64,000 nucleotides of DNA from CAVEFW01 sp963643505 (GTDB taxonomy: Bacteria > Actinomycetota > Coriobacteriia > Coriobacteriales > Eggerthellaceae): positions 7,273 to 71,272 of the forward strand of contig CAVIKF010000008.1 of the NCBI GenBank assembly GCA_963643505.1, read 5' to 3'. Both the position numbers and the translations under genes were made by a program. The stretch's first letter is position 1, and each line of letters begins with the position of its first letter. Shown here piece by piece: positions 10,200 through 19,222 of this stretch. The notes under the pieces were generated by a model, which did not search any database, had not been told where the DNA came from, and saw only the letters and a program-made list of their open reading frames with translations.

Positions 10200-13100
10200 A
10201 TGCGAAAGTTAGTGAAAGAGCGCTCATTTCGCAAGGCGACAAGCATCGCGTGCTCTTTGACGCTCGTTGCGTCGATGTGCCCCGCTGCAGGTCTTGCGTG
10301 GGCGACTGACGGGGGGTTCTCCTCTGACGACTCTGTGACAATCGGACAAACCGAGGGCGACCTTGACGTCAACGTCCTTGCAACCGACGCCAATCTTAGC
10401 GATTCGACCGGGCTCAAGGAAAACGCCGCCACAGACCAAGGCGCGCTTGGTACCCTCGCATCTGACAGCTGGTACTCGCCGGATGCCAAGGAGATGACCA
10501 TCACATCCTATGACGAGATGGTCGAGTTTGCCCAGATCGTCAATGGAACCCATGAGAGCTTTGCCCAGGATTCCTTCCGCGGCAAGACCGTCACCTTGGC
10601 CAACGACATCGACATGGGCGGTGTCCAAGGCGTAGACGGTACATGGACTGGCACCAGTTGGGTCCCCGTCGGAAACGCTACCTATACTTATAGCTCGACC
10701 GCCACGGATTCCAACTACACCATCACCTCCGGCTATGCTTTCGAGGGAACGTTTGACGGCGCCGGCCACTCCTTCTCCAATCTCTATATCAGCTCTGACA
10801 AGGGCTACCTCGGCATCTTCGGTGCCGTGGGTGGTACCGATACGGTAGGCGCCGCAGGATATGGAACCGTCAAGAACTTCGTAATCGCTTCCGGTTCGGT
10901 CACCTGCACCAACACGACCGCCCAAGCCACCGACTTCGTCGGCGCTGCGGTTGGCAAGCTCAACGCGGGCGGCACCATCGAGGGCATCACCAACTATGTC
11001 GAGGTGTATGCGCCCTATACCATGTGTGTTGGTGGTATCGTCGGATTCGCGGGCACCTCCGTCCAGTGGGGCTCCAACATGTCCTCCAACAACCGCAATA
11101 TCTATCTGGGCAACCCCTCTGGCGACAACACCTATGTCTTGCGCTGTGCCAACAACGGCGACATCATCGGCTATTACAAAGACGGTGGCATCGTCGGAGA
11201 GAACGCCGCCAAGGTCCTCTATTGCTACAACACCGCAACCATCGAGCAGGGTATGAGCGGCTCCGGCGGCGGCATCGGAGGCATTGCTGGCCGTAACGGC
11301 GACCGCAATATGAACTACTCCGAAGTTGGCACCATCATGTACTGCTACAACACCGGTACCATCAAGGGCACCAGCCCCATCACCAAGGCTACCATTCGAG
11401 GCTACGGTGGAATCACGGGATGGTCGAGTCTTAACTGCCTCGTCGCGAACAACTATTCCGCGGGCGTAGTGGAGACAGGCTACTCTGACTACCAGGCAAT
11501 CTGCGGTCGTGGGGACTCTCCCTACACGGGTCTTGAGAACAACTATGCCCTAAACACCTTAAACGACAGATACACTTCCGCCTCTGACGCTCCCAAGATG
11601 GGCATCAAAAAGACCAGTGATGAGTTGAAGACGTGTGCCAACCTGATGAATGTCGGTGCCCGCGCCTTTGTCGCTGACTCTGCAACCGAGCCCATCAACG
11701 ATGGTTATCCGATCCTTTATTGGCAATCTTCGACCTACGATCCCAACGCCACCATCACGAACACGGCATGGAGCGGTGAGGACACGGTCAAGACCAGCTA
11801 CTCTGCAGGCCAATCCTTCGATACGGCCAGCTTGAGCTTTGTGGCTACCTTCAGCGACGGTACCCAGCAAACAGTCACCGATTTTGACCTCACGATCGAT
11901 GGCCAGCCTATCAACGACCCCCTGACCAAGAGCGATAACGACAAGACTGTCGTTGCAAGCACCGTTTTTAACGGCGTGACCTACTCCAAGGAGTTCAAAA
12001 TCACGGTCGTTCCCACGACGGTGACGGAAATCGCCGCGAGCTCGAACTCCTATGCATCGCCGTATCGCCTTATCTATAGCGCCGGCGACACGTTCAATCC
12101 GTACGGTTTGACACTCAAGGTCACTTACTCCAACGGCAAGTATGAGAGGTTCGACTTGAGCACATCTTCTACTTGTGCCACGAAATGGTCGGAAATGGAG
12201 GCAAATGGATGGTCTTGCAACCTCGCCACCATCACTTCTGACGACAACGGCAAGAAGCCGGTCCTTACCTATACTTACGACGACATCGCCTACACCTACG
12301 AGGCGCCGGCGACCATCTCCGTCGTCGCCAAACCCAGCCAAGACGAGCAGGGCAACTATCTCATCACCAACGTTGACGATATGAAATGGGTTGCAAACGA
12401 GGTCGAATTCGGTACCTCCACCTCCATTGGCAACAACTACTACGATTCCAACGTTTCCGCGAAGCTCATGGCTGACATCGATTTGTCCGGTGTCGAGTAC
12501 ATGCCCATCGGCGGCAAGGTCGGCTACTACACGTATTGCTTCAGCGGTACCTTTGATGGCAACAACCACAAGATCACCTATTCTGACACGACCACGTTTA
12601 CCAGCACCAGCAACTCGTACGCGGGCATCATCGGCTACCTTGGCACTTCCGGTGTCGTCAAGGATCTGACCGTTGAGGGCTCGGTTGCTCCTACCGTGAA
12701 CTTTGGCGGAGTCGTATACCAGGTGTATGGCACTAACGCCAAGGTTGAGAACTGCACGAACAACGCCACTATCAACGCGACGTCGAGCGTTGGTGGCATC
12801 ACGTACAATGTGGCCGCAAAAGCCACGGGCGCAACCATCACCAATTGCACCAACAACGGCAACATCACCAGCTCCGGCTCCAGCGTCGGCGGCATCATGG
12901 GTGTTGCCAGCCTTAAAGACTACTCGATCACCGATTGCACGAACAACGCTACCGTCAAAGCTGGGTCCAACGCTGCCGGCATCCTCGGTAACGGCACGGG
13001 CACCATCAAGAGGTGCCTCAACGCCGGCCCCATCATCGCAACGGGCGGCAAAGCAGGTGGCATCATGGGCAATTGCTCAAACACCTCGACGACCTACGGC

Positions 13101-13847
13101 ATCTTCGATTGTGCCAACACGGGTGATGTTACCGCGACGGATGCAGCCGGTGGATTGGTTGGTGCAACCTATATGTCCGGATATGCCAACTCCTACAACA
13201 CCGGCGCAATTACCGTTACCAACGCCTCCACGTCAAATGGTGCCGGCGGACTGATCGGTGTCTATACCTCCAACAAGGCAGGCGCCACCGTTACGAACTG
13301 CTATAACGCAGGTACCGTTACCAGCAACAACAACGGCGGTGCGCTTATCGGATATGACACCAAGGGCGCGACCCTTACCAATTGCTACTTCGTTGGTGAC
13401 GAGTCGACCAGCGTATGGAACGGCTCTGCCGCCAAGACGACAGGCTACACGGCTCAGACCGCCGACCAGATGAAGTCCGCCGCGACGGTCACCGCCCTCG
13501 GCACCGACTTCAAGGCCGACGGGGATGGGACATCCGCGTACTCGATCAACAACGGCTACCCTGTCCTCACGTGGCAAAAGACCGACCCCGATAAGCTCGT
13601 TGGCCTTGCCGGCGACGTGAACAACAACGGCAAGCTCAACATCGTCGACGCCCAGATCACCTACGACCTCAGCACGAATCGCTACGAGGGCGACCCCCTC
13701 TCCGCCTTGCTCGCGAAGTGGGGCGAGGGAACTCTCCTGGTCCAGCTCCAGAAGTTCGCCGACGTCAACGGCGACGGCACGCTCGATGCCGCCGACGCAC
13801 GTGCGATCCAATACGCCATCCACAACGGAGGCGTCTTCGGGGCGTAA
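10200..13847 (+). CDS. Secreted GLUG-repeat surface protein with C-terminal dockerin-like module
   Basis: A 1215-residue protein beginning with a signal peptide (cleavage likely after AWA, residue 35). Residues about 94-511 and 714-1134 are two GLUG-type beta-helical blocks (GTFDGAGHSF, VGGIVGF, NCYNAGTV) containing many CTNN/CYNTG turns. Between them, about 514-711, lie bacterial Ig-like domains (VKTSYSAGQSFD, FNPYGLTLKVTYSNG). The C-terminus (about 1137-1215) carries two EF-hand loops, DVNNNGKLNIVD and DVNGDGTLDAAD, the same dockerin-like module as in the two preceding genes. No enzyme motif is seen, so an adhesin or structural role on the cell surface is likely but inferred. It is probably transcribed on its own, with a terminator on each side. 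Confidence 0.9.
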   Translation: MRKLVKERSFRKATSIACSLTLVASMCPAAGLAWATDGGFSSDDSVTIGQTEGDLDVNVLATDANLSDSTGLKENAATDQGALGTLASDSWYSPDAKEMTITSYDEMVEFAQIVNGTHESFAQDSFRGKTVTLANDIDMGGVQGVDGTWTGTSWVPVGNATYTYSSTATDSNYTITSGYAFEGTFDGAGHSFSNLYISSDKGYLGIFGAVGGTDTVGAAGYGTVKNFVIASGSVTCTNTTAQATDFVGAAVGKLNAGGTIEGITNYVEVYAPYTMCVGGIVGFAGTSVQWGSNMSSNNRNIYLGNPSGDNTYVLRCANNGDIIGYYKDGGIVGENAAKVLYCYNTATIEQGMSGSGGGIGGIAGRNGDRNMNYSEVGTIMYCYNTGTIKGTSPITKATIRGYGGITGWSSLNCLVANNYSAGVVETGYSDYQAICGRGDSPYTGLENNYALNTLNDRYTSASDAPKMGIKKTSDELKTCANLMNVGARAFVADSATEPINDGYPILYWQSSTYDPNATITNTAWSGEDTVKTSYSAGQSFDTASLSFVATFSDGTQQTVTDFDLTIDGQPINDPLTKSDNDKTVVASTVFNGVTYSKEFKITVVPTTVTEIAASSNSYASPYRLIYSAGDTFNPYGLTLKVTYSNGKYERFDLSTSSTCATKWSEMEANGWSCNLATITSDDNGKKPVLTYTYDDIAYTYEAPATISVVAKPSQDEQGNYLITNVDDMKWVANEVEFGTSTSIGNNYYDSNVSAKLMADIDLSGVEYMPIGGKVGYYTYCFSGTFDGNNHKITYSDTTTFTSTSNSYAGIIGYLGTSGVVKDLTVEGSVAPTVNFGGVVYQVYGTNAKVENCTNNATINATSSVGGITYNVAAKATGATITNCTNNGNITSSGSSVGGIMGVASLKDYSITDCTNNATVKAGSNAAGILGNGTGTIKRCLNAGPIIATGGKAGGIMGNCSNTSTTYGIFDCANTGDVTATDAAGGLVGATYMSGYANSYNTGAITVTNASTSNGAGGLIGVYTSNKAGATVTNCYNAGTVTSNNNGGALIGYDTKGATLTNCYFVGDESTSVWNGSAAKTTGYTAQTADQMKSAATVTALGTDFKADGDGTSAYSINNGYPVLTWQKTDPDKLVGLAGDVNNNGKLNIVDAQITYDLSTNRYEGDPLSALLAKWGEGTLLVQLQKFADVNGDGTLDAADARAIQYAIHNGGVFGA

Positions 13848-13860
13848 GTTTTCTGCGCCA

Positions 13861-13887
13861 TGTGACAGGCACCTGGCACCTGTCACA
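13861..13887. repeat. Short palindromic element downstream of the dockerin gene
   Basis: A 9-bp perfect inverted repeat, TGTGACAGG and CCTGTCACA, with a 9-bp loop. It sits between the stop codon and the terminator. It lacks a T-run of its own and looks like a dispersed intergenic palindrome. Whether it recurs elsewhere in the genome cannot be seen here. Confidence 0.6.
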
Positions 13888-13890
13888 AGA

Positions 13891-13928
13891 GGGCCCGGTT
13901 CCCGAGGTTTCGGGGCCGGGCCTTTTCT
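13891..13928 (+). terminator. Rho-independent terminator after the 1215-residue dockerin gene
   Basis: A stem GGCCCGG (13892-13898) pairs with CCGGGCC (13916-13922) and is followed by TTTT (13923-13926). Confidence 0.8.
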
Positions 13929-14004
13929 TGCTTGTTTGAGGTTTCGTCGCAGACCAAAGCTTTGAACTGGTAGAATTTTCCCAACTCATATGAAAGGAGT
14001 TTTC

Positions 14005-14940
14005 ATGCAATCCAACCCTGCAAGCAGCACGGTGCGCGGCATCAGCATCGCCACGATCATTCTGAGCGCCATCGGAATTGCGCTGTCGGTTCTTTCCCTT
14101 GCAAGCATGTCGGTGATCAGGTCCTATGTCTATGACCACGCGGACGAGATCTCCAACATGACCATGGCCGCGATGGAACAAAGCTCGTCTTCATCGATTA
14201 CCATCAACGAGCACAATATCAACGTGAGCGACTTGGCTTTGGCCCTCGAAAAGCAAGGAGACGCCGATATCGCTGTTGCAGCTGAGTTTATCGATGACCT
14301 CTCCAAGGGCAAGCTCACGTCGGCTTTTGATCTTTTGTCCTCCACCGACACAGAAAACATCGTTGCGGCAAAGCGCAAGTTTGCTGCGATGACTGATGAA
14401 CAGATGCTCAAATTGGCTACGGCTGTGCCCGGTGCGACCTCTACCGATATGATTGCCCTGCGTGATGAGGTGGCTGGTATTGATGACGCCGATCTTGTCG
14501 AGATGTGCAACCTCCTCAAGTCCACCACGCCAGAAGAGATGATCTCTGAGACCGTCGAGTTTGGCGTGATATTAATCACCTATTTTGTCGTTGCCGGTCT
14601 CATCTCCGAGTTGATTACCCTCATCGCGGCCATCTTGGCCTTGCGCAACGCTGAGAAGCCAGGCAAGCTCAAGGCGGCCTTCGTCATGTGCATCATCGGC
14701 GCTGTCGCGGCGTTGATGATGGTTTCTATTGTCCGTCTCGTCCTCATGATCGTCGATGCCGTCTATATCCAAAAGGTTCGCCGGACCCCTACGGTGCCCC
14801 CTGTCTATCCTCAAGGCCCAGGACAGGGCATGCCGGCGGGTTGGCAACAAAATATGCCTCAGGGCGTGCCCGCAAACGGTATGGCTAACGGCGCGGCTAA
14901 CCCGAACCAAGCCGCCCCTTACCCTGACGCGCTGAAGTAG
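14005..14940 (+). CDS. Membrane protein of unknown function with Pro/Gly-rich tail
   Basis: A 311-residue protein. The start at 14005 is preferred over an in-frame ATG at 13990 because a good AAAGGAG site lies between them. One N-terminal transmembrane segment (about residues 8-32) is followed by a roughly 150-residue extracytoplasmic Ser- and Asp-rich helical region. Two more hydrophobic segments lie near residues 185-220 and 225-255. The C-terminal tail (about 265-311) is rich in Pro, Gly, Gln and Asn (PPVYPQGPGQGMPAGW). Three membrane spans with a disordered cytoplasmic tail fit a small envelope protein, but no family is recognised. The stop codon is embedded in a 13-bp tandem duplication, described separately. 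Confidence 0.8.
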   Translation: MQSNPASSTVRGISIATIILSAIGIALSVLSLASMSVIRSYVYDHADEISNMTMAAMEQSSSSSITINEHNINVSDLALALEKQGDADIAVAAEFIDDLSKGKLTSAFDLLSSTDTENIVAAKRKFAAMTDEQMLKLATAVPGATSTDMIALRDEVAGIDDADLVEMCNLLKSTTPEEMISETVEFGVILITYFVVAGLISELITLIAAILALRNAEKPGKLKAAFVMCIIGAVAALMMVSIVRLVLMIVDAVYIQKVRRTPTVPPVYPQGPGQGMPAGWQQNMPQGVPANGMANGAANPNQAAPYPDALK

Positions 14941-14959
14941 GCCGTTGAAATAGGCCATT
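14934..14959. repeat. 13-bp tandem duplication spanning a stop codon
   Basis: GAAGTAGGCCGTT (14934-14946), which contains the TAG stop of the membrane-protein gene, is followed directly by GAAATAGGCCATT (14947-14959). Eleven of thirteen positions match and both copies contain TAG. Confidence 0.8.
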
Positions 14960-15016
14960 CCTTTCTGAAAAGAAGATGAGAGGAGAGGGCGACGATGGAG
15001 ATGACGAGGTCCCGCC

Positions 15017-15646
15017 ATGATACCTAAGCCAGACAAGAAGACACGATTCCCCTTTGGCCGCAAGACGGAAGGCGGCGAGTACTGCAAGGCCGTTCCCCTC
15101 AACGAGGAGGGCAATCCTGACGAGGTGACTACCGTAGACAAAGTCAAGGGCGCAGCACAGATGGCGGCAGGAACGGCCATCACGGCCGCCGGTATACCTA
15201 TGCTCATTCTTCCTGGTCCCGGTGCGGCTGCAATCATCGGCGGTGGCGCCCTGGCGCTCAAAGGACATCGGACCTTGACCGGTCGAGATCCCTTGCCCAT
15301 CGAGCAAACCATTGACGACGCGGCGCAACGTCTCGCCTCGGTTGCCAAGGACGAGGCTTCTGCTATGGGTCGAAAGGTTGCGAACAAGGCGTCAGATATG
15401 GGCGCCAAAATCGCCGAGGAGGGACCTTCTCTTGTGGCCGCGACTGCCAAGCAAGTTCCTGGTGCGGTTGCTTGTGCGGCCTCTCATGCTTCAAAGGCCG
15501 CCTCTGCCGTTGCACAACAGGTACCAGGTGCGGCCGAGGCGGTAGGGCGTGCGGTGGCTCGTGGCTCCAAGATTGTCGTGGGTGTTGGCGCCGAGGCTGT
15601 CCGTCAAGGTTCGAACTTGGTGAAAGAGCGTCGCAACGCTAAATAA
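15017..15646 (+). CDS. Ala/Gly-rich hypothetical protein with a hydrophobic glycine-rich hairpin
   Basis: A 209-residue protein whose family I do not recognise by name. Residues about 46-83 form a strongly hydrophobic Gly/Ala/Pro-rich stretch with a central PGPG turn (MLILPGPGAAAIIGGGAL), which could be a membrane hairpin. The rest is an alanine-rich, probably amphipathic helical tail with loosely repeated VAQQVPGAAEAV and AKQVPGAVACAA segments. It ends in a basic patch (VKERRNAK). The start has only a weak GAGG site. Two ATGs just upstream (14995, 15001) are out of frame. It lies 76 bp after the preceding membrane-protein gene on the same strand and may share its transcript. Confidence 0.7.
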   Translation: MIPKPDKKTRFPFGRKTEGGEYCKAVPLNEEGNPDEVTTVDKVKGAAQMAAGTAITAAGIPMLILPGPGAAAIIGGGALALKGHRTLTGRDPLPIEQTIDDAAQRLASVAKDEASAMGRKVANKASDMGAKIAEEGPSLVAATAKQVPGAVACAASHASKAASAVAQQVPGAAEAVGRAVARGSKIVVGVGAEAVRQGSNLVKERRNAK

Positions 15647-15835
15647 CGCGGGTAGGAAGATTGTAGGAAACAGCCCAGGCAAGGCGCCTCGCTCCTGCTG
15701 GTTTCCGCTGGTGTTTTCGTGAACATGCGTCATTGTTGGCGTTGCTTCAGACGGCGGTGGCATACTTTCTTTCATAAATTGCACGGCACGTCTCTTTACC
15801 GCCGCGAACACGATGCAAGAGCTTGAGAGTTATTG

Positions 15836-17641
15836 ATGATTGACAAAGACCAAGAAGATAAGAGCGGGCAGAACGCGTCTCGCTTCGAACAGGTGGGCAC
15901 ATTCCGTTCCGAGCAGGCGAACACGTCTCGCTTCGAACAGGCGAACGCGTCCCATGTTGAACAGGCGAGCGCGCGCCGCGACAGGACCGCACGCAACGAC
16001 CGCTCAGACCGAGGCGCCTCCAATCGCGACCGCTCCAAAGGCGGAGCCGCACGCAACGACCGCTCCGACCGCGACAGGACCGTACGCAAAGGCCGCTCAG
16101 ACCGCGGTGTCCCCAAAGGTAGCGCGCGTTCCAAGCCTGCGTCGGTGAGTTTTACAGGGGAGGTTGGCCAAACGCGCGGGGTTATCGACCGCAACACCAA
16201 AAAGTCCAAGCCTCACAAGAAAAGCAAGCTTGAGCAATTAGTCGTCCAGTGGTGCAACCGTCTCCTCGATGTTGCACATGACCGTTCCTTCCATGAGCAG
16301 GAAGAGCAATATGAGGCAAATCGTACGACCCGCGACTTTTTGTGGAACAGCATAGGCATGTGCGCATGGGGCGTTGTTTTCCCCGTCCTTACCATCGTCG
16401 TCACCCAACTTTCAGGTGCCACCAACGCAGGTATGTTCTCCATGGCTTTCGTCATAGCGAGCCTGCTTATGATTGTCGCGAATTTCGGTATCCGTACGTT
16501 CCAGATCAGTGATGTAAATGAGGAGTTTTCTTTTGCGGACTATCGTATCAACCGCGTTATCACCTGCCTCGCCGCGATTGTCCTAGGTTTTCTCTATTGC
16601 AGCATACGCGGCTATGACGAGGCGATGGGCGTCATGTGTATGGGGCTTATCGTATACAAGGCAGTAGATGGGTGCGCCGATGTCTATGAAGGCCGTCTGC
16701 AACAGATGGACAAGATGTACCTTGCGGGCGTGAGCCAGACGCTACGCTCCCTGGTTGTCTTTGTCGTCTTTTGCATCGCCCTTGTTTTGACGGGAAGTCT
16801 CCAAGTCGCGAGTGTTGTTATGGCGGTGTTTGCGGTATTGACCTTGGTGTTTATCTCGCTTCCGTTGGCGCACATGGAGACGCCGAAGTCCGAGCCGGTC
16901 AACATCAGACGCGTCATCGAGCTGTTCAAGAAAAGTTGGCCCCTGTTTGCGGCGTTTTTTATGTATGCGCTCATCGACAACATGCCGAAGTTCGTCATGG
17001 AAGGTGCGTTGACCTACGATAACCAACTGTTCTACAACGCGTTGTATTTTCCTGCGATGTTCGTCCTCATGTCTGCCCAAACGATCTATAAGCCCATGCT
17101 TGTGCGCATGGCTAACGTTTGGCATGACCCGTCGAAACGTCGTCGCTTCGACCTCATCATCTTGGCGGTCGTGGCCCTGATCGTCGGCATTACGGCGGTT
17201 ATGACCTTTGTGATGTTGTGGTTTGGCCTTGACCTCATGGCCTTCCTGTACGGTCTTGATTTCCGCCAATTCGAAAAGATCAGCATCATCATGCTCATCG
17301 CCGGCGGCATCACGGCAGGCATCGACTTCATCTATCAGACGATCACGATTCTCCGCCGCCAAAAGGACGTCATGATGGCTTATGTCGTCGCATTGATCCT
17401 TGCGCTTTTCACGCCAATGCTGCTCATCGATTTTGCCCAGCTCGAAGGTGCGGTTTTAAGCTACCTAATCGTCATGGCTGTGTTGTTCATCCTTATGCTT
17501 TGGATCTATATTCGCATTCGCTTTACTCGTGACGGCGGCTTGTCTGACCCCGCACCCAAGCCAGCCACGTCCAATGAGGAGCCCGAAGAGATTCCTGTTG
17601 TTCATGGCCGAGTCGAGATCGAGGGCAAAGGCAAGGCGTAA
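15836..17641 (+). CDS. Multispanning flippase-like membrane protein (Wzx/MATE-MVF superfamily) with repetitive charged N-terminus
   Basis: About 601 residues. The ATG at 15836 directly follows a possible TTG start. Residues 1-130 are hydrophilic and disordered, made of short repeats (SRFEQANT, RNDRSDR) that the DNA repeats nearly exactly. From about residue 160 there are around 12 hydrophobic segments in paired arrangement, typical of polysaccharide flippases such as Wzx (family inference). The protein contains TIYKPMLVRMANVWHD and ends in a hydrophilic tail. A lipid-linked glycan or related export function is likely, but no glycosyltransferases or polymerase genes sit nearby, so the substrate is unknown. 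The charged N-terminal extension is unusual for the family and probably cytoplasmic. Confidence 0.75.
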   Translation: MIDKDQEDKSGQNASRFEQVGTFRSEQANTSRFEQANASHVEQASARRDRTARNDRSDRGASNRDRSKGGAARNDRSDRDRTVRKGRSDRGVPKGSARSKPASVSFTGEVGQTRGVIDRNTKKSKPHKKSKLEQLVVQWCNRLLDVAHDRSFHEQEEQYEANRTTRDFLWNSIGMCAWGVVFPVLTIVVTQLSGATNAGMFSMAFVIASLLMIVANFGIRTFQISDVNEEFSFADYRINRVITCLAAIVLGFLYCSIRGYDEAMGVMCMGLIVYKAVDGCADVYEGRLQQMDKMYLAGVSQTLRSLVVFVVFCIALVLTGSLQVASVVMAVFAVLTLVFISLPLAHMETPKSEPVNIRRVIELFKKSWPLFAAFFMYALIDNMPKFVMEGALTYDNQLFYNALYFPAMFVLMSAQTIYKPMLVRMANVWHDPSKRRRFDLIILAVVALIVGITAVMTFVMLWFGLDLMAFLYGLDFRQFEKISIIMLIAGGITAGIDFIYQTITILRRQKDVMMAYVVALILALFTPMLLIDFAQLEGAVLSYLIVMAVLFILMLWIYIRIRFTRDGGLSDPAPKPATSNEEPEEIPVVHGRVEIEGKGKA

Positions 17642-17908
17642 GCCCGTCGCCCACAAGGCAATAGTCCTCGCCTATTTGGAACACAAAACCCTTCTTCAGG
17701 GACCGGCTACAAGCGATATGGCTATCTATGAAATGTATTTGGCGGAGGAGCTTGCTCAACCTGCTCAATAATTGAAAAAAGTAACCGATAAACCCCTCAT
17801 GTCGTCTTTGGGAGCGCCTTTGTCTGGCAAAATAAAGGTGCACGTCTATCCGATTCGGTTGAGACGTTGATGTCGCACCCCGATAGGTCCCTGCGAATAG
17901 GAGGCAAC

Positions 17909-19204
17909 ATGCCCGAATCAACAGCGTATTCATGTCCCCATTGCCACGCGACCCTCAAGTTAGAACCCCATAGCGGCAAGCTCGTCTGCGAGTATTGCGG
18001 CGGGTCATATGATGTCGACCAGATTGAGGCATACGTTGACGAGGTTGGTTATGCCCGTAAACAGGTAAGGGCAGAAGAGGTTGCAGCGGCCGAGACTAGC
18101 GCGGCTGCATCTGGTGCCGGGACCGAAGAACCTGGGGTCGCTGCCGCTGGGGCAGACGTAGCCGCAACAACTGGAACCGAGACGTCTGGCGCAACCGAGA
18201 CTAGCGCGGCCGAGACCAAAGCATCCGGTGCTCGTGCGACTGGCGCCGACGCGGTTGCATCCTATTCCCTCGAGGAGTGGGACGCCATGATTGCCGAAGG
18301 CAAACAGGAACAATTCGACGAGATGGTCGGCTATGTCTGCACGAACTGTGGCGCCCAGGTTGTGACCGACAAGCTCACCGTTGCGACCAGTTGCCAGTAT
18401 TGCGGCAGCTCCGTTGTCGTGGATCAGCGTCTGACCGGCGGCATGAAGCCCGGATTCGTTCTCCCCTTCAAAGTGAAGGCCGAGGATCTTCCCCAAAAGC
18501 TCACCGAGTTTTATGCCGAGCGTCCGCTTTTGCCCGACAATTTCTTCTATGACAACCAAGTGGGTGAGGTCCAAGGCATTTATGTCCCATTTTGGTTATA
18601 TGACGGCACGGCCAAGGGGTCGGCACGCTTTGAAGCTACTGACACGCGCGTCTATACAACGGGAAAATACGACGTGACCGAAACAGATTTCTTCCATTGC
18701 GACCGTGCCGGCTCCATGTCTTTTGGCAACGTCCCCGTCGACGCGTCCGAGCGTATCGACGATGACCTGATGGACTCCATCGAGCCTTTTGACTACAAAA
18801 AGATGCAGCCGTTCAAGGCGGGTTTTCTCACCGGATTCGTCGCGGAGCGTTTCGACCAAGGCCCGCGGCAAGTCTACGATCGGGCGTCATTGCGCATGAG
18901 CAACACTGCGACAGACACCATGCAAACGACCGTCTACCACCAATCCGTCAAGCTCTTGTCGAGTCATGTCGAGGTTGAGAATCTTGCTGTCAGCTATGTG
19001 TTGTTGCCGGTATATCTGTTCAATTGCAAATACGGTGGGAAGCACTATCGGTATGCCGTCAACGGCCAATCGGGGAAAATCGTCGGCGAGGTACCCATAT
19101 GCAAAAAGAAAAGCCTCTTCTGCTTTTTGAAAGGCTTTGCGGGGACTACGGTGGTTGCTGCCGTCTCGATAGCGATACTCGCCGCGTTGTGGATGATTTT
19201 GTAA
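17909..19204 (+). CDS. Zinc-ribbon protein with C-terminal membrane anchor
   Basis: A 431-residue protein. The start at 17909 follows AGGAGG. Upstream in-frame TTG/ATG codons (17867, 17870) lack such a site. The N-terminus has a TFIIB-like zinc ribbon (CPHC and CEYCGGSYDVDQ, residues about 9-38). A long Ala/Thr/Glu linker (about 57-130) is followed by a second ribbon (CTNCGAQVV, CQYCGSSVVVD). The remaining 240 residues form a beta-rich domain (FVPFWLYDG-type patches), and a single hydrophobic segment closes the protein (about 410-431). Proteins of this type are often annotated as helicase-like or TFIIB zinc-ribbon proteins, but no helicase motifs are present. It is followed after 18 bp by a TPM-domain gene, a pairing that suggests a joint membrane-associated role. 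Confidence 0.8.
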   Translation: MPESTAYSCPHCHATLKLEPHSGKLVCEYCGGSYDVDQIEAYVDEVGYARKQVRAEEVAAAETSAAASGAGTEEPGVAAAGADVAATTGTETSGATETSAAETKASGARATGADAVASYSLEEWDAMIAEGKQEQFDEMVGYVCTNCGAQVVTDKLTVATSCQYCGSSVVVDQRLTGGMKPGFVLPFKVKAEDLPQKLTEFYAERPLLPDNFFYDNQVGEVQGIYVPFWLYDGTAKGSARFEATDTRVYTTGKYDVTETDFFHCDRAGSMSFGNVPVDASERIDDDLMDSIEPFDYKKMQPFKAGFLTGFVAERFDQGPRQVYDRASLRMSNTATDTMQTTVYHQSVKLLSSHVEVENLAVSYVLLPVYLFNCKYGGKHYRYAVNGQSGKIVGEVPICKKKSLFCFLKGFAGTTVVAAVSIAILAALWMIL

Positions 19205-19222
19205 TAGGAAAGGGGGTTGGTT

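Noticed and set aside
1..13847. Cellulosome component genes
   Set aside because: The dockerin-like modules are real, but there is no cohesin, carbohydrate-binding module or glycoside hydrolase in the window.
15836..17641. Drug/sodium antiporter of the MATE family
   Set aside because: The segment pattern fits the wider superfamily, but no MATE-specific motif is visible, so a flippase-type role is preferred and the specific substrate is left open.
17529..17771. Small frame extending past the flippase stop (80 codons)
   Set aside because: It begins inside the flippase gene in another frame, has no ribosome-binding site and shows no conserved motif.
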